The position numbers were made by a program, and so were the translations under genes. A stretch of DNA of 64,000 nt from Siphonodentalium dalli. Taxonomy: Eukaryota; Mollusca; Scaphopoda; Gadilida; Siphonodentaliidae. The notes under the pieces are model-generated. The model saw nothing but the letters and a program-made list of their open reading frames with translations. It was not told the origin of the DNA and did no database searches. Each line of letters starts with the position of its first letter. Positions within the stretch are counted from its first letter, which is position 1. The stretch is from assembly GCA_032622095.1 (NCBI GenBank), contig CP136064.1:47932073-47996072 (forward strand), in the 5' to 3' direction. Below are positions 60,059 to 64,000 of the stretch, piece after piece.

Positions 60059-60257
60059 GCCCTAAATAATCGACTCCTTAACCACTGCAGAATTATGGGT
60101 AATTTTTCAGGATTTACTCGGAAATATGGCTTGTTGCCATTAATCGGAAAGCTCCCATTGAGAGCTTTCTGATGAATGACAACAAGCCATATTTCCGACT
60201 AAATCCTGAAAAGTTCCCCATAATTTTGCTGTGGTTAAGAAGTCGATTATTTAGGCC
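60059..60257. repeat. Near-perfect palindrome just after receptor gene 3
   Basis: Arms of about 95 bp run inward from GCCTAAATAATCGACT on the left and AGTCGATTATTTAGGCC on the right, meeting near 60158 at a short loop. It starts 30 bases after the stop codon, so an ordinary 3' UTR would include it and fold into a long hairpin. It may be a small foldback MITE. Confidence 0.85.
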
Positions 60258-60369
60258 ATTAATGTACATGTTTTCGGCTGTAAATCTGTTTTAGTCGTCA
60301 GCAAATTAGAAGCCATGACCTCAATAGCCCTTTTATAAGTTATTATCAGAAATATCATTATAGATGAAA

Positions 60370-60713
60370 ACTAAACCATTCCAATGTATACATTTTATTA
60401 ACTGAATGTGAGGGTCCACGCAGGAGTGGACTAGTTTATCTATATACAAAAGGGCGTGACGACAACAGAAAGACAAGAGCGTGTCGTTATTGCTGCCGGC
60501 CAACGTAAAGTCAACCTCGACCAGATACAGTATTGAGCGAAACATTGGTCTCATATATTATGTTTCAGGCACCTTCCGTGTTTTATTCTTGTGTTATAAT
60601 AAATGTTATGAAATATGTCTAACTAAATGCATGATGGTTGAAAATAGCAGACCATTTCAATGTTTTCCTTCATAATTGAATGGGAGAATCCATTTAGTAT
60701 AGAAATGGTTAAT
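60370..60713. mobile_element. TTAACCCTTTC-family MITE remnant
   Basis: Left AACCATTCCAATGTATAC..., right AATGGGAGAATCCATTTAGT ... ATGGTTAA at 60710-60713. It carries the AATAAA that could end receptor 3 transcripts. Confidence 0.5.
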
Positions 60714-60974
60714 CATTGATAAATAATCAGGAATGGTTCCGCCAACGAGAGCCACTGCATGTTCTTCAGATAATGGCATTATGTGCCGCCAATTCTCGTA
60801 CACATGTCAATAGGAATCGTGAAGCTAAACGTGTTCCAGAGGTCGAGGAGCGAGTACACCGTAGAATGCTACAGACATGGACGTGGCTAGAGGGTCTCCG
60901 TTCGGGGGATGTCCACCTTGGAAAATTCCAACCCCCAGAATCACCAAACACCAGTTTTGCATAATTTCATTTGC

Positions 60975-61920
60975 ACCCCCCCCCCCTTGCACCTCAATGC
61001 CAACATTCAGATATTTAACCTGAAAAATATTGCATAAATCCTAACATCTAGTGGTCTAATTCCAGACAAATGCACACGGCTACGGGCAAGAGACCAGGAC
61101 ACACCGGGCTGATCATGGTTATTTTGAAAACTATACAAGAAAATCGCAAAGTCTAGCATCTAGAGTGGCCTCATCTGATGCATTCCTATAGTGTTGGGAA
61201 TTTCAAACCTCATACCCCCCCCCCCCCCCTCGATCAGGTTGGAAAATTCTTCAACTGATGACCATTTCAGTCCACAAGTTTGACCAAATGTAGTAAAATA
61301 TTGTTTTGTTAAACTTATTAGGAGTTTTGTATTGGCCACGGGGAGGGATAATGACACACCGGGCCGACCATGGTTCGGACCGGTGTGCGAAATTGTTTTA
61401 ATCTGAACAAGAAAACGCAAAATCCTAGCATCTAGACTAGCCTCAAGCCTTCCTAGAATTGGAAATTTCAATCCTGACACCCCCATTGAGGTTGGAAAAT
61501 TTCCAACTGATGACAATTCCAAGGACAATGTTGACCAAATGAATGACAATATTGTTTTCTTAAATTAGCTAGCAGTTTTTGACTGGCCACGGGGGACGGA
61601 CCAGGACACAAGCTTTCCAAGTGTTGAAAATTTCCAACCTGTCACCCCCCCCCCCCCCCCTGAGGTTGGAAAATTTCCAACTGATGACCATTTCAGTCCA
61701 AAGTTTTGACAAAAAATGGGAAAATATGCAATAATTGGTCCAAAAACAATTAATTCCCACCATAAATTGTTTGAAAATTAAACTACAAGAACATTTTCAA
61801 CCTATTGTTGGTGTGAAATTTCCAACTAATGATTTGGCACGCATGAAATTTCCAACTGTTGAAAATTTTGACCAAAGTTGGGGGGTGAGACACCCCACCC
61901 CCCCAACCCCCTGTCGCCAC
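60975..61920. repeat. C-tract repeat family, three diverged tandem units
   Basis: Units of about 220-260 bp, each with GGAAATTTCAA or GAAAATTTCCAAC, a run of C (61206-61219, 61646-61660; shorter at 61479), GAGGTTGGAAAATTTCCAAC, ACTGATGACCATTTCAGTCC and GGCCACGGGG. Related to 45440-45760. Confidence 0.8.
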
Positions 61921-62590
61921 GTCTCTGGCTACTGGTGGAGGTAACTGAAGAATGGCCTTCACCTGATACATGTGTCACGTTATTAAAGGATGAAATCTTG
62001 ATTATTTGATTTGTACGTCACATCTAAATAATCAAACTAGTGAATTAATGGGGAAATTGAATATTGTGAGTGGGAAATTCTTGAAATTCCTAACGAATGT
62101 ATGTACGGTTGTGTGTGTGTGTGTGTGTGTGTGTGTGTCTGCGTAATGTGTTTGATTGTATATGCGTACGGGTGTGGTCGAGAGGGTGTGTGTTGTCTGC
62201 TGATGTGATATGTAAGCTCGTGTTCATGTACATACAATTATAATGCTATTCTTTTCCTCGGTAGTTTGTTCTCTTGTCTGTCTTTTCATTACTTCTTGAT
62301 TGCTAACTGTATTTATGTTACATTCATATTTGTTAAATCTTCAATACTGGAGGCAATAAAGATATATATATAACAATTTTGTTGAAGCTATATAAACAAA
62401 TCGGCACGATATAATGTCCCTCGCAAGTTTGTGAAGCCATATTGGTCCCAACATCAGAAATCACTTCATCAAAATATGATATATCACCCGTCAGCTTGGA
62501 TTATAGGCTGCCAGACTGATCAACGATCCGGCCACTGGCTTATATGTGAGCTATAAAAACGCTAAATGTAATTTTAGTTTTTTTCTTTTT
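61921..62590. other. Non-coding with GT microsatellite
   Basis: (GT)n at 62109-62138; nothing else recognised. Confidence 0.6.
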
Positions 62591-62870
62591 TTGTGGCCCG
62601 GGGCTATTGCGGACCAATCTGATCGGCTGGAACACCCCGAAAGAGGTGACCCACCCTTACGAGATGGTCAAATTGCCTGTCGGGGTCAGTCCCCGCTAGA
62701 AGCGGAAGTCAGTCAGTCAGTCAGGGCCACTCGTCCTCCTCAGGCTGCTAACCCATACCGTGGAAGTCCCGTCCGATGGGGTGACCATCGTCGGGGACGT
62801 ATCTCACAGCATTGGCTCGAGCCAAAAGGCAGAGAACTTAGAGAAGCGATCGAATGATCACCCATTTCGC
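62591..62870 (+). other. GC-rich patch of unknown nature
   Basis: An abrupt GC-rich stretch after a T-rich run (TTTTTTTCTTTTTTTGTGGC), with CAGTCAGTCAGTCAG and GGGGTCAGTCCCCG. A 103-aa frame (62546-62857) covers it but has no recognisable domain. It could be an exon preceded by a pyrimidine tract, or an old retroelement piece. Confidence 0.3.
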
Positions 62871-63122
62871 ATCAGCGAAATAGCATGTAATTTAGACGTG
62901 AATACATGTATATCGCAGCACATCTAAACAGTATCGTCAATCATTCAATAACAGCGTTGATGAAAGAGCACAATCTGACCAAGACACTTTTTTCAAATTG
63001 TTTATTGCAAAACGCAAAAAGCTTGCCACTCAATCTTCAAACATAACGGTAACTTCATCCGGTATGCACACCAGATAGCCTGAGCATGGGGTGATTATTA
63101 TAGCGGTATCTTCTCAGTTTCC
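62871..63122. other. Non-coding
   Basis: Nothing recognised. Confidence 0.4.
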
Positions 63123-63170
63123 TTAACCCTTTCAGTGCCAAGTCCGATTTTTGTATCAACCCATATGTCC
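63123..63170 (+). mobile_element. Left-end fragment of the TTAACCCTTTCAGTGCC element
   Basis: TTAACCCTTTCAGTGCCAAG then GATTTTTGTATCAACCCATA, as at 15608; the hairpin and the rest are missing. Confidence 0.75.
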
Positions 63171-64000
63171 TTGATCATTTTTCAAATTTATTGATTATAA
63201 TAATGTGATACATTGATGGAAAGAGCTCTAAGAGATTAATATACTGCCAAATTGTGAATCTAGTTCGCATCTAATATAACTGCCAAAACCACCAAAGTGC
63301 ACCAAATTGAACCTATTTGTATTTCAAAATCCCCCCCCCACACTGGGAGCATAGCCTAGGACCCCCTGGCGTACTTTAATCAAGTTCAATGTATGTCGGA
63401 CTAATCTTTTGAGAGTGACACCAAGTCTGGATCACATTAGTTTATGTTGACACTACATACTTTTTTGTTTAGTGTAAACCCAATGAATATGTACCCCTGT
63501 ACTGAACTACCGATGTGGTGCATGTCCTACGTCTCCATGCAGGGTGAATGATCTGTTCCTAAATACGTTTAATATAATGTCTGAGGTATATAATAAATAT
63601 GAGTCGAAGACACCTTTCCGTAAACGCTTCTGTCAATTAATATTGATTTTTATATCGATATCTTCTTATACAATCAGGGGGTCTCAAAACATTTTTTCGG
63701 GGCACGTATGTGGGGGGGGGGGTCTTCAAGAAACATTTCCTCCATATACTTTCAATTATTGTTGGCCTTAAAACGTAGAGATAATGTAATTTTAACATCA
63801 AAACTGCATTTAGACAATCAGTATAGAATGTCTCTTGTTGTAAAATTACTAAATATCCGGTATATGTCAGTTTATGTCACTCAGAACATAAAATGCATAG
63901 GCACGTTGCATAAGCAAGCAGTCACTGCCATGTTAAATGTAATAGGTAGTTGATAGGAAACAGTAAGTAGTGAACATTCTAATATTCTTTCGAACATTTT
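63171..64000. other. Non-coding to window end
   Basis: G-run at 63711-63722, C-run at 63332-63340. No gene recognised. Confidence 0.45.

Noticed and set aside
62546-62857. 103-aa gene
   Set aside because: The frame starts in AT-rich DNA and crosses a T-run; no domain. Kept only as an unexplained GC-rich patch.

Overview
This is a 64 kb piece of an AT-rich, repeat-loaded animal genome. It has no bacterial features: no operons, no Shine-Dalgarno-led gene strings, no CRISPR array, no RNA gene I could recognise. Three single-exon Cys-loop (nicotinic-type) receptor genes, a dead L1/Tx1-type LINE, hAT, TTAA-targeting and Helitron-like elements, and many minisatellites point to a lophotrochozoan invertebrate, most likely a mollusc. 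Large sets of intronless nicotinic-like subunits are known from molluscs. The species assignment is inference.

The only convincing intact genes are three paralogous pentameric ligand-gated ion channel subunits: 17318-18535 (-), 36273-37541 (+) and 58749-60029 (+). Each has a signal peptide, a 13-residue Cys loop, the loop B Trp, four membrane segments and a GEK motif at the start of M2 that predicts a cation channel. All three lack the loop A Tyr and the loop C vicinal Cys pair, so they look like orphan, non-alpha-type subunits. The second and third have a good 3' splice site just before the ATG, which suggests a non-coding first exon joined to a one-exon coding region.

Almost everything between them is repeats. 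Region by region: 1-4875 is a mosaic of TTAA-flanked MITEs and hairpin elements. 6494-7795, 7822-8508 (hAT with 8-bp target duplication) and 8985-9603 are inverted-repeat elements. 9770-12410 holds tandem and Helitron-like repeats, and 12998-14638 is a 55-bp satellite. 14842-16678 is a run of foldback MITEs, followed by receptor 1. 20160-20631 has a Helitron-like end and a GA microsatellite. 22439-27260 has hairpin elements, a 1.9 kb inverted-repeat unit with protein-like ORFs and a recent 1.24 kb tandem duplication. 30783-31206 is a CpG-rich foldback element. Receptor 2 follows, then a 54-bp satellite with a higher-order 9-mer (39020-41394). 43531-48338 has retroelement ORF1 remnants and a 1.4 kb palindrome centred on a hairpin MITE. 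50325-51050 is a 33-bp minisatellite. 51478-55449 has two foldback elements around a dead LINE. Receptor 3 follows, and then C-tract repeats and a GC-rich patch.

A nearly perfect hairpin of about 67 bp recurs some 29 times, usually as inverted pairs. It sits in the core of several MITE families whose outer ends differ. This module, and the palindrome built around one copy, are the most unusual structural features here.
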